The notes under the pieces were generated by a model that was not told the DNA's origin, did not search any database, and saw only the letters and a program-made list of their open reading frames with translations. Positions 23,237-35,214 of a DNA stretch of 64,000 bases are shown here, one piece after another (position 1 is the stretch's first letter; every line of letters starts with the position of its first letter). A program made the position numbers and the translations under genes. Location of the stretch: positions 20,770,259 to 20,834,258 of the forward strand of contig CP137684.1 in NCBI GenBank assembly GCA_037976565.1, in the 5' to 3' direction. This DNA is from Mesocentrotus franciscanus (lineage: Eukaryota > Echinodermata > Echinoidea > Camarodonta > Strongylocentrotidae).

Positions 23237-26200
23237 AATTATAATTTACAAAGATTTGTTTTATATTGTAATATTTGTATCATGTGAAATATGGAAACAA
23301 AAACTGAAGCTAAAACTGAAACTTGTTTCCCACTAAGAAGAAGGAAACAATTTGTTTTTCATGTTAACAAATTGCAATACTAAAAGTCGTTTAGCATGAA
23401 TTTCTTGTGTGTTTTTCTCTATTCCAGGAATCACAAAAAAAGCATTCTCCTTCCCAACATTACCAATCACGCAATGTGATTTCACAATTTTTGTGTGTGA
23501 GAAATCATTGAAAGAAATGCCACGAAAGTTATGTTATGTAATATATCATTCTATATAGGCGTGGTCACAAGATGTGACCCCTTCAATATAGGCCTATATG
23601 GATTTGACGTGACATACAATATGAAGTCGTTTATCAAGTAAATGTATTCAAATTCATGGATTATTCCTTCCCAGGTGTGTGTGGTGCTGAAGCATTTAAT
23701 TCACCTGCTATTATGCTTTGTACTGCAATAGCTAGAACGCGTATTGCATAAATAAGTTGTTTCTCTTCTGGTGTGAAGGTTTCTCATAAATAAAATAGAT
23801 TTGTCAACTGCTATATTTTAGTATTTTTCAATGAATAAGTTACAATTGTTCCCCTGTAATGTATTTTTCACCAAATATAATCTCTATCTTCTCAGCTATG
23901 ATTTGTCCTCATTAAAAAGTAAAGGTTTTGTTATTGATTTAAAAAATCTTTCCAACTAAAGCTTGGTGCATGATACATGTACAACTCCCCCTTGTACGTC
24001 ACATTTTCAAGAAAATGGCTGCGCCCATGCCATGCTAAAAGGCTTCACATCATGCCAAGAATATCTTCATTTATATATCTTTTGTACATTTTCGTAAGGA
24101 ATATTGTGCATCAATAGGCAGGAATACATCTCATGTTTAAGAATATCGACACTTATTCTTTGGGGTTAAGGTTTCCTTTAAAGATTTGAAGAAAAAATAA
24201 TAATTCAAAATTAGCTGAAGTGTTCTTTTATTGTATCCGGTTCCTGAAATCACAAGTTGCTTATACTTTATTTGTTTTGCCTAAACATCTATTCAACCAA
24301 CTTGAAGATAGATATACAAAATTTAATATGAAATAATCCAGATAATAACCAGATATAACAAGCCTGTTAAGAAGCTATGGCCACAGCAGTTTATCGTATT
24401 TCGTATTTCTTATTTCTTATTTTAGTGTCCACAACTTATTTGTTCCACATCCGTTAGTTGCATTTGCACTACGATATATATATATTGTATTAACTTCTTT
24501 TAAAAATCTTTCTCACCGCGCCATGTCAAATTATCGACGATCTTCTTCAGCATATTTTGTACCGAGCCTATTCTTTACAAGCTTTGCTTTTTATTAGGTT
24601 TCATCATATTTCACTATCAAATAGATATATTCGTCTTTTTGTGAAAGCTATTAAATAACTCGATCAATAACTTAATTTGTAACATGTATCTAATTTCCTT
24701 TTGTGTAATTATAATTTACAAAGAATTGTTTTTTATTGTGTTATTTGTATCATGTGAAATATGGAAACAAAAACTGAAGCTAAAACTGAAACTTGTTTCC
24801 CACGAAGAAGAAGAAAACAATTTGTTTTTCATGTTAAAAAATTGCAATTGGTACTAAAAGTCGTTAAGCATGAATTTCCTGTGTTTTTTCTCTCTTCCAG
24901 GAATCACAAAAAAGCATTCTCCTTCCCAACACTACCAATCACGCAATGTGATTTCACAATTTTTGTGTGTGAGAAATCATTGAAAGAAATGCCACGAAAG
25001 TTATGTTATGTAATATATCATTCTATATAGGCGTGGTCACACGATGTGACCCCTCAATATAGGCCTATATGGATTTGACGTGACATACAATATGAAGTCG
25101 TTTATCAAGTAAATGTATTCAAATTCATGGATTATTCCTTCCCAGGTGTGTGTGGTGCTGAAGCATTTAATTCACCTGCTATTATGCTTTGTACTGCAAT
25201 AGCTAGAACGCGTATTGCATAAATAAGTTGTTTCTCTTCTGGTGTGAAGGTTTCTCATAAATAAAATAGATTTGTCAACTGCTATATTTTAGTATTTTTC
25301 AATGAATAAGTTACAATTGTTCCCCTGTAATGTATTTTTCACCAAATGTAATTTCTATCTTCTCAGCTATGATTTTTCCTCATTAAAAAGTAAAGGTTTT
25401 GCTATTGATTAAAAAATCTTTCCAACTAAAGCTTGGTGCATGATACATGTACAACTCCCCCTTGTACGTCACATTTTCAAGAAAATGGCTGCGCCCATGC
25501 CATGCTAAAGGCATCACATCATGCCAAGAATATCTTCATTTATATATCTCTTGTGCATTTTCGTAAGGAATACTGTGCATCAATAGGCAGGAATACATCT
25601 CATGTTTAAGAATATCGACATTTATTCTTTGGGGTAAGGTTTCCTTTAAAGATTTGAAGAAAAAAATAAGAATTTAAAATTAGCTGAAGTGTTTGTGTGT
25701 TCTTTCATTGTATCCGGTTACTGAAATCACAAGTTGCTTATCCTTCATTTGTTTTGCCTTAACATATATTCAACCAACGTGAAGATAGATATACAAAATT
25801 TAATATGAAATAATCCAGATAATAACCAGATATAACAAGCCTGTTAAGAAGCTATGGCCACAGCAGTTTATCGTATTTCGTATTTCGTATTTCTTATTTT
25901 AGTGTCCACAACTTATTTGTTCCATATCCGTTTGTTGCATTTGCACTTCGATATATATATTGTATTAACTTCTTTTTTAAATCTTTCTCACCGCGCCATG
26001 TCAAATTATCGACGATCTTCTTCAGCATATTTTGTACCGAGCCTATTCTTTACAAGCTTTGCTTTTATTGGGTTTCGTCATATTTCACTATCAAATAGAT
26101 ATATTCGTCTTTTGTAAAAGCTATTAAATAACTCGATCAATAACTTAATTTGTAACATGTATCTAATTTCCTTTTTCTGTAATTATAATTTACAAAGAAT

Positions 26201-26546
26201 TGTTTTTTATCGTAATATTGTATCATGTGAAATATGGAAACAAAAAAATTAAGCTAAAACTGAAACTTGTTTCCCACGAAGAAGAAGGAATCAATTTGTT
26301 TTATATGTTAAAAAATTGCAATTGGTATTAAAAGTCGTATAGCATGAATGTCTTGTTTTTTTTCTCTCTTCCAGGAATCAGAAAAAAGCATGCTCCTTTC
26401 CAATATTACCAATCACGCAATGTGATTTCACAAATTTTGTGTGTGAGAAATCATTGAAAAATGCCAAGAAAGTTATGTGATGTAATATATCATTTTATAT
26501 AGGCGTGGTCACACGATGTGACCTCTTTCAATATAGGCCTATATGG
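23237..26546 (+). repeat. 1.47-kb tandem array (two full and one partial copy)
   Basis: Unit starts occur at 23237, 24707 and 26181 (periods 1470 and 1474), each with AATTATAATTTACAAAG then ATATGGAAACAAAAA. The third copy stops near 26546. A partial unit precedes the first from about 23155. Each full unit contains a segment matching, in inverted orientation, the MITE at 48755-49537, ending in GGTTTCCTTTAAAG. Copies are about 95% identical by eye. No unit has a convincing ORF; the open frames at 24761-25030 and 25854-26117 are not conserved in length between copies. Confidence 0.9.
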
Positions 26547-26769
26547 ATTTATTATAGTAACTCTTTATGTTATTCAACTTCAGTAGTAGCAATGTTTAAG
26601 CGCATTTCATTCAAATTGTTTGTAGCGGTATTTTTATTAATTGTGTTAATAAATAATACAATTTTACAGACAGAAAAATCTGATGGGATTTTTATCATCT
26701 CAGTTGCTATGGCCTACACTGCCATTTTGAAAAGTGGGTCAAGAAAATAGTTGTCGATATGGTTAGGTG

Positions 26770-27570
26770 TAGTCGTTGGTCAGGTGAATCCGTTTAATGT
26801 TAACATCACTTGTTCTTGTTCTGCGCCCAGTATGCCTGGTACAGCTTATTATAATTGTTCTCCATACTATGTTGGAAATTATTTTGTTGATTGTAGTTCC
26901 TCTTGGATAAATATTTTGTTGAATTGAAAGACATTTTGGTCTTTGTTTGCCGCAAGCGAAGTTGAAATTATATCCCGCATACTAAGAATCTTGCAATCTG
27001 ATTGGTCTTAACGAGGTCACATGATCAATGATAGATTTACCATCACTTCATGGCCGTGAGCTAGGGGTGTGATAGTACTTTTGTACAGTACTTTTGTCAC
27101 GATTGATAGTACTTTTGCTGCTGCCCCACTTGCCCATTGAATAAGCATAGCAAAGTAGGTTACGCGAAATGTCAGTGTCAGTGTCACCGATATCTGCTGA
27201 AGCTAAACTGTCTGCAGAATCAGAACTCCGCGAGCGAAAACCTAGTTCTTTTAATTATGTAAAATTTACTTTAAATAGACCTTATTGCCGATGTGGGATA
27301 TAAAAATATTAACCTCCTTTACTCGGGCAATGGATACAAAATATCATCGCCTCGGTGATAGTTTGTACCATTACCCTCGTAGTCGGTTAATATTTGCTTA
27401 CTATACATTCTGGACGAGTGAATCCGACTAATTTTATCACCAGTTCTACGCCCAGTACACCTTGGTTAAGCTTATTTGTTCCTACCCTATATCATCATTT
27501 TTTTCGTTGGCTCTAGTTCCTGTTAAATAAATGTTTTGATGTTTTAAAACACACTATTTGTTTCATGTAT
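26770..27570. repeat. Diverged local duplication around a unique segment
   Basis: 26775-26945 and 27415-27565 share a GTGAATCCG start, a GCCCAGTA(T/C)(G/A)CCT(G/T)G core and a GTTGNNTGTAGTTCCT-like end, with many changes. The intervening 26950-27410 has no recognised content. Confidence 0.6.
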
Positions 27571-27901
27571 CATTGTTTTTTTCCTAACAGGGCGTACCTA
27601 CCCTGCCAAACGGACGAACCAGCCCCAGGGTGGGGCAGCTTCGCCCTTTTGTTTCAATTGAATTTATGGTTCGTTTCTGTGAAAACTATGTGCCTGACTC
27701 CAGGAGAATGGGATATTAGCTAGACGTTACCTTTGCCTTGATACATGAGAAAGTATGGTCTTCCTGCTTATGAAATGACGGCTCTAGAAGAGTGAGATCA
27801 AAAATAGGGCGAACACTCCCCGCTCTCCCCTATAGTTTTACCCATTTCCTCTGAATTAAATAAACATTATTGCTGGCTCGCAAAATTTAAAATTTTAAAC
27901 C

Positions 27902-28219
27902 TGTTATCAGTGTCTGTGATATGGTGTAATATTGAAGCCCTAAAAAAATTGCGCTTCAAAATAATCAAGAAGTGCCTCAAAAAAGTAAAAATCTTTGAGT
28001 GACCGGTTTTACCATACTCATTTCCCCAATAGACTGTAGTGTTATGAAAACCGTTAGGAAAACGCAAAATTTGGTTTCGATATCCAATCATAAATATATT
28101 GATAATCAGACAGGCGATCGGCTTGTAAAAGTCATGGGGTTCCTGACTGACCTAAATGTTTATAATTATCATTGCAGCATGAGCTAAGTTCAGGTTTTCG
28201 TTTAAGAATCTGAGACAAA
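27902..28219 (+). repeat. Dispersed repeat, TTATCAGTGTCTGTGA family (copy 1)
   Basis: About 318 bp, nearly colinear with 47628-47946 in the same orientation. It includes AAGTGCCTCAAAAAAGTAAA, GAGTGACCGG and GATAATCAGACAGGCGATCG. It has no clear terminal inverted repeat and its class is unknown. Confidence 0.85.
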
Positions 28220-29745
28220 GTTACCGGATCCCTTTAAAGTTGATAATCTGGTACTGTGCGACAAGTCGTATGACGTTGGTCTCCTTAGCAATCCTTTAAA
28301 GAAAAGGGAAAAAACGTGAAAGTCATTCTGAAAGTTTGAAGAAAATTCTAGGAAATTTAGTGTTCTGTTTCAGGAAACTCTATTTTGACGAGTGGAAGTC
28401 CTGGCTCTGGAGGCCTGCTTTTTTCCAACAGTAATAATTCCTCCTAGATCAGATATACCTCTACTACAAGCCCCATTATCTTCAGTTTACAAGTGTCATT
28501 ACTGTAAACATAAGGAGTAGATTGTCTAAGTCTGAAACAAAATTGAGTAATGTTTGAGACGTGCCCGGCTTTCCAGCAATCAAGTGTACATTGTTCTACT
28601 TAAGTTGAAGTATACGATTGACCGTAAGAATTTTCAGGCGAATGGCATCCCACGTTTCGGACCTTTTAGCTTTCATGGAAATCACATCTGAACCGTCAAG
28701 GAAACAGTTTGAGAACCCCTGGCCTAGAATAAGATCTATCATGGTCAGATAGACTCGATCAACTGAACGAATTTTTTTACAAATTAGTTTATTTATTTTT
28801 ATTATTTTACAAAAGCACTTATCATGCTTGTTACCAGCTTGCTCCTGCATTCTTCGACTTCAGATTGTTGTTCCTTTGGCGTGCTTGTTCTTTTTCTGTA
28901 TTCTACTACGTTGTTTTTGTCTTGTTTTGTATTGGATATTTTCATGTGTAAAAGGATGAAGATGCTCTATATTTCACTCGTGTGTATGCTTTACATATAA
29001 GATTATGAGAGTTTATTCAACTACGAGGAGGATATTTTTTTCTGAAGCAATATTCATTTGAATCTTTATTGACTTTCAAGTTAAGCGTGACTAGGTTCGC
29101 AAAGTGTTGCATGCGTAAAGGTGATGTTTAAAATATCATGTTACATTGAGTAGTAGAACTAAAAAAAGAACAGACCAAGAATCGAATAAAGCTGATGATT
29201 TTAAATCAGGTATCTTTAAGTGGAAAGTTTTTCACTTTACCGAGTCTTAAATTGACACATTATTTTCTATTCGAAATCACCCGGTTTACATTGTCTCAAA
29301 TCTTGAATTTAATTTGAACGAAATCATAATTTATATGCATGAAAAATATTACGAAAAAAGCTTGAAAAACAATACTCTACAGAAAACGAAAACTTCAATT
29401 TATTACACATTAAACAAAAATTAGTGGCTTCAGGAGTTTCCGGCTGTGGTGTTAGGTACTTCCGTTCTAAAATTAAAATGTTGACACGATATTGAGTCAT
29501 AAATCACATTGGAAAGCAAAAGAATAAACGACTAAGATTTAAATGACCATGAGAGCGCTATCCCCGCTGCAAATGTTCAATTTATTACTAAATTGAAAGT
29601 GGAAAATAGAAGTTAATTAATCAAGAAATGATCCCGGTCACGAGTCCATCTTTTGGCAACAGCATAATATAAAAGGAAAAGTGAAAATGCAGGGTTGCTG
29701 TCCTTACACGGCCTACAACGACTTTAAATGTTAGTAGAACAACTT
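28220..29745. other. Long stretch without a recognised gene
   Basis: AT-rich. The minus-strand frame at 28596-28850 resembles nothing I know. A (GA)n tract at 29749-29771 closes the stretch. Confidence 0.4.
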
Positions 29746-29798
29746 GAAGGAGAGAGAGAGAGAGAGAGAGATTAAAAGGGGGATGACTGTCACATACA

Positions 29799-30330
29799 AT
29801 TCAATTCAAATTCATTTCAATTCAATTCAAATTTTATTGATTATGATCTAAACAAATAGGGTCATTCAAAAAAGAAATAACGAAGGATTACAAAAATCAA
29901 AATTATAGTGTAACAAAGATAATTGAGTGCAAATGTCAAAATTACAATAACCAGGAATGGCAAAATTTAACGTACTACCCCATGCCTCTTTTGGAATATA
30001 ATATAGAGATTTTTAAAAAATTTAAAAATTACTCGTAATACTTTTCACAATCTTTTTTTTTCAGTGAGAAAAAACACAATATGTTATATATATATGTGTT
30101 CAAATTCAAATTCGAATTCAATTTTGTTGCTTAAGATCCAAGCATGTAGCGTCATTCTCGATATTCTGTTATCGAACGATAATGACAATCAAGGGTATAA
30201 TATTATAACTATAGTCAACAAAAATGTCATGAGTACAATTAGTGTCAAATTACTTTAAACAGAAATGGTCACCCCAAATGACATGCGACCAGGGCCTCTT
30301 CAGGTATATACATATAATACACAAAGCTGG
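29799..30330 (-). mobile_element. Two tandem LINE/SINE 3' ends, minus strand
   Basis: Two similar blocks (about 29799-30005 and about 30097-30330). On the plus strand each opens with (TTCAA)n-like repeats, followed by ATTTTATTGATTATGATC or a relative, a GTCATTC motif and later GCCTCTT. Read on the minus strand these are 3' ends with a (TTGAA)n tail. There is no coding region left. Confidence 0.6.
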
Positions 30331-30589
30331 AACAACTCTTTCCGACCGTTCCCCATGAGATGATCCCGACAACACGACACAATCCCGATAAATACCGTTC
30401 ATATCATCTCGAAGCTTCATTGATCAATACATTTTGATGGATAAAACCCAGTGAAGACAACAAACCCCATCCATCAAGAACAAATCACATTGCCACAATC
30501 ACTACATGAAAAGAGAACGGAAAAAAATCCAACCCTGTGGAAGAGAGTGAACAGACAGTGTTATGCAAATTATCCCCAAGTGTATAGAT

Positions 30590-30790
30590 GGCTCTGATCC
30601 AGTGCAGTGCCATTGTGTATAGATGGTTCTGATTCAGTGTAGAGCCATTGGTTGGGAGTGTTTGGCCAACCGGGCCGCGTATTAATTTTTTACACGCTAG
30701 CGAGGGGAATTTCTCGATTAATTGCAATGAAACCGCTCGCGGAGAGCCTAGACTGTATTTTAACCATAGAGACATATATTTAATATAAAG
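30590..30790. repeat. Dispersed repeat fragment with empty MITE site
   Basis: Contains ATAGATGGCTCTGATCCAGT (30585-30604), the uninterrupted form of the site that carries a MITE at 43853-43978. It also has GCTAGCGAGGGGAATTTCTC and AAACCGCTCGCGGAGAGCC, shared inverted with 21490-21550 and 43655-43710. The surrounding 30331-30585 and 30790-31083 hold nothing recognisable. Confidence 0.75.
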
Positions 30791-31083
30791 GCTAGAGTGC
30801 GGACTCGTCATACGCTCGCCGTCGTCTGGTTTACTAGACAAGCACACAATAATATAAAAGATAGCACTACATACCTTCTAATGTGTTCTTTTTCACCTAT
30901 CATTTTAATGCGCTTATATATAAAATAGTAGAAATAAAACAAACCGCTAGTACATAGTAGGCCTAAACACGATAATTAATATAATATATGTGTGTCCTGT
31001 GAATAAGTAGATATAGCACATGCGTAATGGTGTATATAGCGGGTCTACATGACAACTAAGTAAGGAAAACGATATACATAAAT

Positions 31084-31214
31084 GTGGAATTTATGTTCGT
31101 TATCGAACGCATACCTCCGGTAACAGCTGCATTACGTAATCTTTTGTTATATGCATTCTCGTTATTCGAGATTCGAGCTTACACGCTCATTCTCGGTTAT
31201 GCAGTCAGAGCTCT
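31084..31214 (+). repeat. Split direct repeat A1
   Basis: 131 bp, identical by eye to A2 (34934-35064). It marks the 5' terminus of the element. Confidence 0.95.
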
Positions 31215-31269
31215 CGGTTCTTATAGGCCTAACAAGTACTTCAAGCTAACTGCCACACCCATAACGATA

Positions 31270-32089
31270 TGGACGAAATTCCCGCGCCTCGAACGAAGAA
31301 ATCCTGTCGGCCATCCACGCCTTACAGCACCGGGTCGACACCCGCATACCGTGATAAGAATCGCTGATCGGTCGCCACTCGGATGGTCAACCGTAAACGA
31401 ATACGTCGCCGATGAACTTGACGACGACTCCGGCGATGAGAAGCGTCTTCGAAAGATACGTAATTTTCCATTAAATTGTCCTCGAATTCACTTACATAAT
31501 TTGTTCACAATTCGAAATGAACGAACGAGTAGAAATACCGGTTAAATAATTTAATTATAACCGATTGTATATTATGCGGAAAGCAGTTTTGTAACATTAT
31601 CACCCTATATATAAATAATAATCAAAAACCCTCGAGTAAAAAAAAAAAAAATTATACGAAAGATTACACGTATTTATCGTCTCTTATAATTTCCAATCTC
31701 GATTTCTCTTATTTGCACACAGTATTAGATATCGATTATATATTATGTATCACAAAATATCCGAGCGTATTTATTAATTCATAACCACCTTTCTTCGTCT
31801 AGGCGGAGAAAGCCGCTTCTGCAAAAAGAGCGGAATCCGCGGCCAAGAAGTCGACCCGGGGAAGACCACGCCCATAACCTCGCCCTGCTCAACGCCCTCT
31901 TGGTTCTTTTCGCCGCTTCCCGGCCACCTTCATACCAAACTTCCAGCGCCGCTACGATAACCGTGTCTGCTTCCAGCGCGACATCGCCGGTCACGTCCGT
32001 ACCAGTTGCCCAGCCATCAGAGCCAGTCGACAGCCAATACGCCAGCAACCAGGGCCCCCAGGCGTCAACCAAGGAACCCTTTAGAGTGA
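31270..32089 (+). pseudogene. Gag-like region of the PAT-like element
   Basis: The first part (about 31270-31457) is an open stretch ending GWSTVNEYVADELDDDSGDE then KRLRKI. After about 345 bp comes a segment that follows a polypyrimidine-AG at 31790-31802 and reads AEKAASAKRAESAAKK then STRGRPRP, a basic tail. The acidic-then-basic order agrees with Gag-like ORFs of echinoderm and mollusc DIRS-order elements. A donor (GTAATT, 31464) and the acceptor suggest an intron, but the phases as read do not fit. A second frame from about 31803 to 32240 is open through a serine/proline-rich linker into pol. No zinc knuckle is seen. Confidence 0.5.
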
Positions 32090-34063
32090 AGCTACCACCA
32101 GGAGTCAAAGGTAGACTTAAACGATCTTATAATTTTTGGAAGCCTGAGCTTAAAGCCACACCATTTATTCTTGATATTATCAATGAAGGCTATAAGTTAC
32201 CTTTTGACATATTTCCCCCTCAGTTTTATGCAAAGATATAACAGATCAAGTTTGAATCATCCTGAGTTCGTTGAGACGGCCATTGCCGATTTGTTGAAAA
32301 GACAGTGTGTCGTCGAAGTAAAATCACGTCCCACATGCTGCAATCCATTAACAGTCGCTGAAGGCAAAAGTTACGATTGGTTCTGGACCTACGCCACCCA
32401 AAAAATATGTTAAGAAGTTTAAATTCAAGTATGAAGATTTACCCCACATTTCGCAGGTACTCGGTCCAAACCAATTTTATTTCTCTTTCGACCTAGAATC
32501 CGGATATCATCACGTCGATATCTTCCCCCACACCGGCAATACTTAGGCTTCTCCTGGGTTCATAATGATTCAATCGTTAGATATTACATGTTCACGGTTC
32601 TACCTTTTGGCCTCAACAGCGCACGTCACTTGTTTACCAAACTAACTAGACCATTAGTCTATTACTGGCGCGCCCGCGGCATTATTTCCTTCGTTTATAT
32701 CGACGACGGTCTCGTCATTTCCCCCAGCCTCAGTTCGGCACTATCGAGCATGACCTTAGTGCGCGACACCCTTACCCGCAGCGGGTTTGTCCCCAGCAAG
32801 ACAAAATGCAAATGGGAACCCACCAATCAAATCCAATATCTAGGTCTCGTTCTAGATTCAATAACAGAGCAATTTTTTGTACCACAATCTAAGATCAACA
32901 AATTGCTGCTCAGCATCGAAGCGATTGTTTCTTTGACACAGTCAGCACGACCAGTACCTATAAAGAATTTGGCTTCATTCGCGGGACAAATCATCTCACT
33001 GTCTCTCGCACTTGGTCCTGTATTTAGGCTCAAGACACGCGCCTCGTATCGCGCAATCGAATCACGTGCGCTTTGGTTAGATTCCATAATGCTACCCGAT
33101 CCCGTAATCAAAGAACTGCAATTTTGGACGAAGAATATTACAGAGTTTAATGGTTTTCCTTTTAAATTTTGTTTAGCCCCATCTGCGCTAGTTTTTTCAG
33201 ACGCTAGCGATACCGGTTACGGAGGCTACGTACAGGACAACACTCACACGCGTTTCCACGGAAAGTGGACTCGCGCAGAGTCGCTCAAAAGTTCTACTTG
33301 GCGCGAACTGGCCGCCGCACTTCGAATAATTTCTGAAGGCCATTCTCTTTTCCAAAATCAAAAGCTCAAGCGGATGACAGACAATGCAAACGTCCCACGC
33401 ATTATCAAGAACGGGAGTGTCAAGCCAGACCTTCATGACATTGCTCTTGCAATTTTCGATTTGTGCCAAACTCATAATATCGTCATATATCCCGAATGGT
33501 TGCCTAGGAACGAGAACAAAATAGCCGATAAAATAAGTAAATACCAAGACTATGATGATTGGGAAATCGATGAAGTTTCCTTTTCAGTCATCGACTCCTT
33601 GTGGGGACCTCATACTGTGGACAGATTCGCCTCACCTCAAAATAAGAAAGTCTGAACCTTTAACTCCAGATTTTGGTGCAGGGGTACTTCCGGTGTGGAC
33701 GCCTTCTGCCAGGACTGGCACTTTGATAACAATTATATTTGTCCACCCGTATGCCTTATCTCACAGGTCATCAAGCGCTTAGCATCAGATGGTGCCACCG
33801 CTACCTTGATCATCCCTAAGTGGCCTTCTTCTTACTTTTGGCCGATTGTCTGTCCAGACGGATCTCATTTGGACCCTCACGTGCACGATTGGAGGCTTCT
33901 TAACATTTCCTTTCACCCATCTTCTTTAGGAGTCGCAACCGTTTTTAATGAGAACCCTTCTTTTCTTTCCTTAGCTCTCCGTTTTGACTATAAACGTCCA
34001 CCCCGACAGAATAATCGGGGATTTTGTTGTACGGAAATGGGATACTGTTCAACATGTGCCTAA
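32090..34063 (+). pseudogene. pol: reverse transcriptase, RNase H, methyltransferase-like domain
   Basis: Order of motifs: GVKGRLKRSYNFWKPELKAT (start of the RT module), CCNPLTVAEG, LVLDLRHP, FSFDLESGYHHVDIF (RT motif A), LPFGLNSA, FVYIDDGLV (motif C with catalytic YIDD, about 32690-32715). RNase H follows: FSDASDTGYGG (about 33196), STWRELAA, TDNANV and ENKIADKIS. The last part (33600-34063) has VDRFASPQN, GVDAFCQDW, ICPPVCLISQVI and PKWPSSYFWPIV, resembling the Dam-like adenine methyltransferase of DIRS elements, but with CPPV where an active enzyme has D/N-PPY. Frame breaks are near 32236, at 32366-32369, 32400-32405 and 32525-32529; an in-frame TGA is at 33653-33655. Three of these breaks are homopolymers one base short. 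Confidence 0.85.
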
Positions 34064-34096
34064 AATGTATCATTAGGTATGCTTTTTTGTTTAATG

Positions 34097-34600
34097 CGTC
34101 ATTTGACATGCACCTTTGTTTTAGTTCATTGTTTCATGCAAACTCCAACATCGTTTAACGCATCATTTGGTATGCAACATTGATTTAATGCATCATTTGG
34201 CATGCAAAACTCGTTTTAATGCATCATTCGGCATGCAAAAATTGTTAATGCATCATTTGGCACGTAAAAATCGTTTTAACGCATCATTTGGTATGCAACA
34301 TTGATTTAATGCATCATTTGGCATGCAAAACTCGTTTTTAATGCATCATTCGGCATGCAAAAATTGTTAATGCATCATTTGGCACGTAAAAATCGTTTTA
34401 ACGCATCATTTGGTATGCAACATTGATTTAATGCATCATTTGGCACGCAAAAATCGTTTAATGCATCATTTGGTATGCATAAATTGTTAATGCATCATTT
34501 GGTATGCATAAATCGTTTCAATGCATCATTTGGTATTCAATATTGATTTAATGCATCACTTGACATGTATCTTCCAATGCATCATTCGGCACTCAATTTT
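34097..34600 (+). repeat. Minisatellite between pol and B1
   Basis: About 17 units of 28-31 bp with core GCATCATTTGGCATGCAAAA. A higher-order unit of about 120 bp (four monomers) repeats near 34158, 34278 and 34398. Confidence 0.95.
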
Positions 34601-34807
34601 CTCAATGTTTCACTAAACATGCATTTCGAAATTCACCTTCTTGGTTCGTAATTTTCAATACGTTGACATGCGTTTATCATCGTATTTTTCGGCACACCAA
34701 TTTAAATTGCGTCGTTTTGTACGCAAGTTTCTCCCAACAACAAGATGTACAAGCATCAGTGTCACTCTTTACCCGCCTTCTCCAACTTTCTTTGGCGTTT
34801 TTTCTCA

Positions 34808-34933
34808 AGAGCCAGTACTGCTCCGTACCAATCTGTTCACCAATATCCTGTTTCAAACTTGTCATTTATTTTGTATTAAGGTAGATATAGAATATAAATT
34901 AACTTTCTGACGGAACGTAAGTGGAGAAAGAAA
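34808..34933 (+). repeat. Split direct repeat B1
   Basis: 126 bp, identical by eye to B2 (36841-36966), immediately followed by A2 without a gap. Confidence 0.95.
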
Positions 34934-35064
34934 GTGGAATTTATGTTCGTTATCGAACGCATACCTCCGGTAACAGCTGCATTACGTAATCTTTTGTTAT
35001 ATGCATTCTCGTTATTCGAGATTCGAGCTTACACGCTCATTCTCGGTTATGCAGTCAGAGCTCT
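34934..35064 (+). repeat. Split direct repeat A2
   Basis: 131 bp, identical by eye to A1. The B1-A2 junction is the internal copy used as template to complete the ends. Confidence 0.95.
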
Positions 35065-35214
35065 ATTACCCTCCCATCCCAAAATAACTTCCCTTTTAAA
35101 ACTATTGCATATATCACATTAAAGAAGCAAATGCATAGCATTTATTTACACCGATCATTATTTGTGTCATGATCATGATCGTCAAAAGTTGTCGCCCTTT
35201 ATGCGACCACGCTA

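Larger units (their letters stand above)
21643..27830. mobile_element. 6.2-kb TA-flanked DNA transposon, pogo-like remnant
   Basis: The ends are GGGGAGAGCGGGG at 21643 and its complement CCCCGCTCTCCCC ending at 27830, each flanked by TA (21641-21642, 27831-27832). GC-rich sub-terminal blocks near 22010-22090 and 27590-27640 share GGGGC-containing words. TA duplication and a psq-type exon (22266-22650) fit the pogo branch of Tc1/mariner. I find no DDE catalytic domain. Much of the interior is a 1.47-kb tandem array. The end pairing rests on only 13 matching bases, so the outer boundary is moderately supported. Confidence 0.6.

Noticed and set aside
24761..26117. Frames of 87-89 codons in the 1.47-kb repeat as genes
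   Set aside because: They are not kept open in the other copies of the tandem unit.
30485..30847. 120-codon minus-strand frame
   Set aside because: It runs through two different dispersed-repeat pieces and has no conserved or recognisable sequence.
31084..31545. Frame starting MEFMFVIER within A1 as a genuine protein start
   Set aside because: The same start occurs in A2 with a different continuation, and it begins at GTG/ATG inside a repeat; only the later Gag-like part is credible.
34097..34600. Regular short repeats resembling a CRISPR array
   Set aside because: The units are contiguous without unique spacers, and the context is a eukaryotic retrotransposon.
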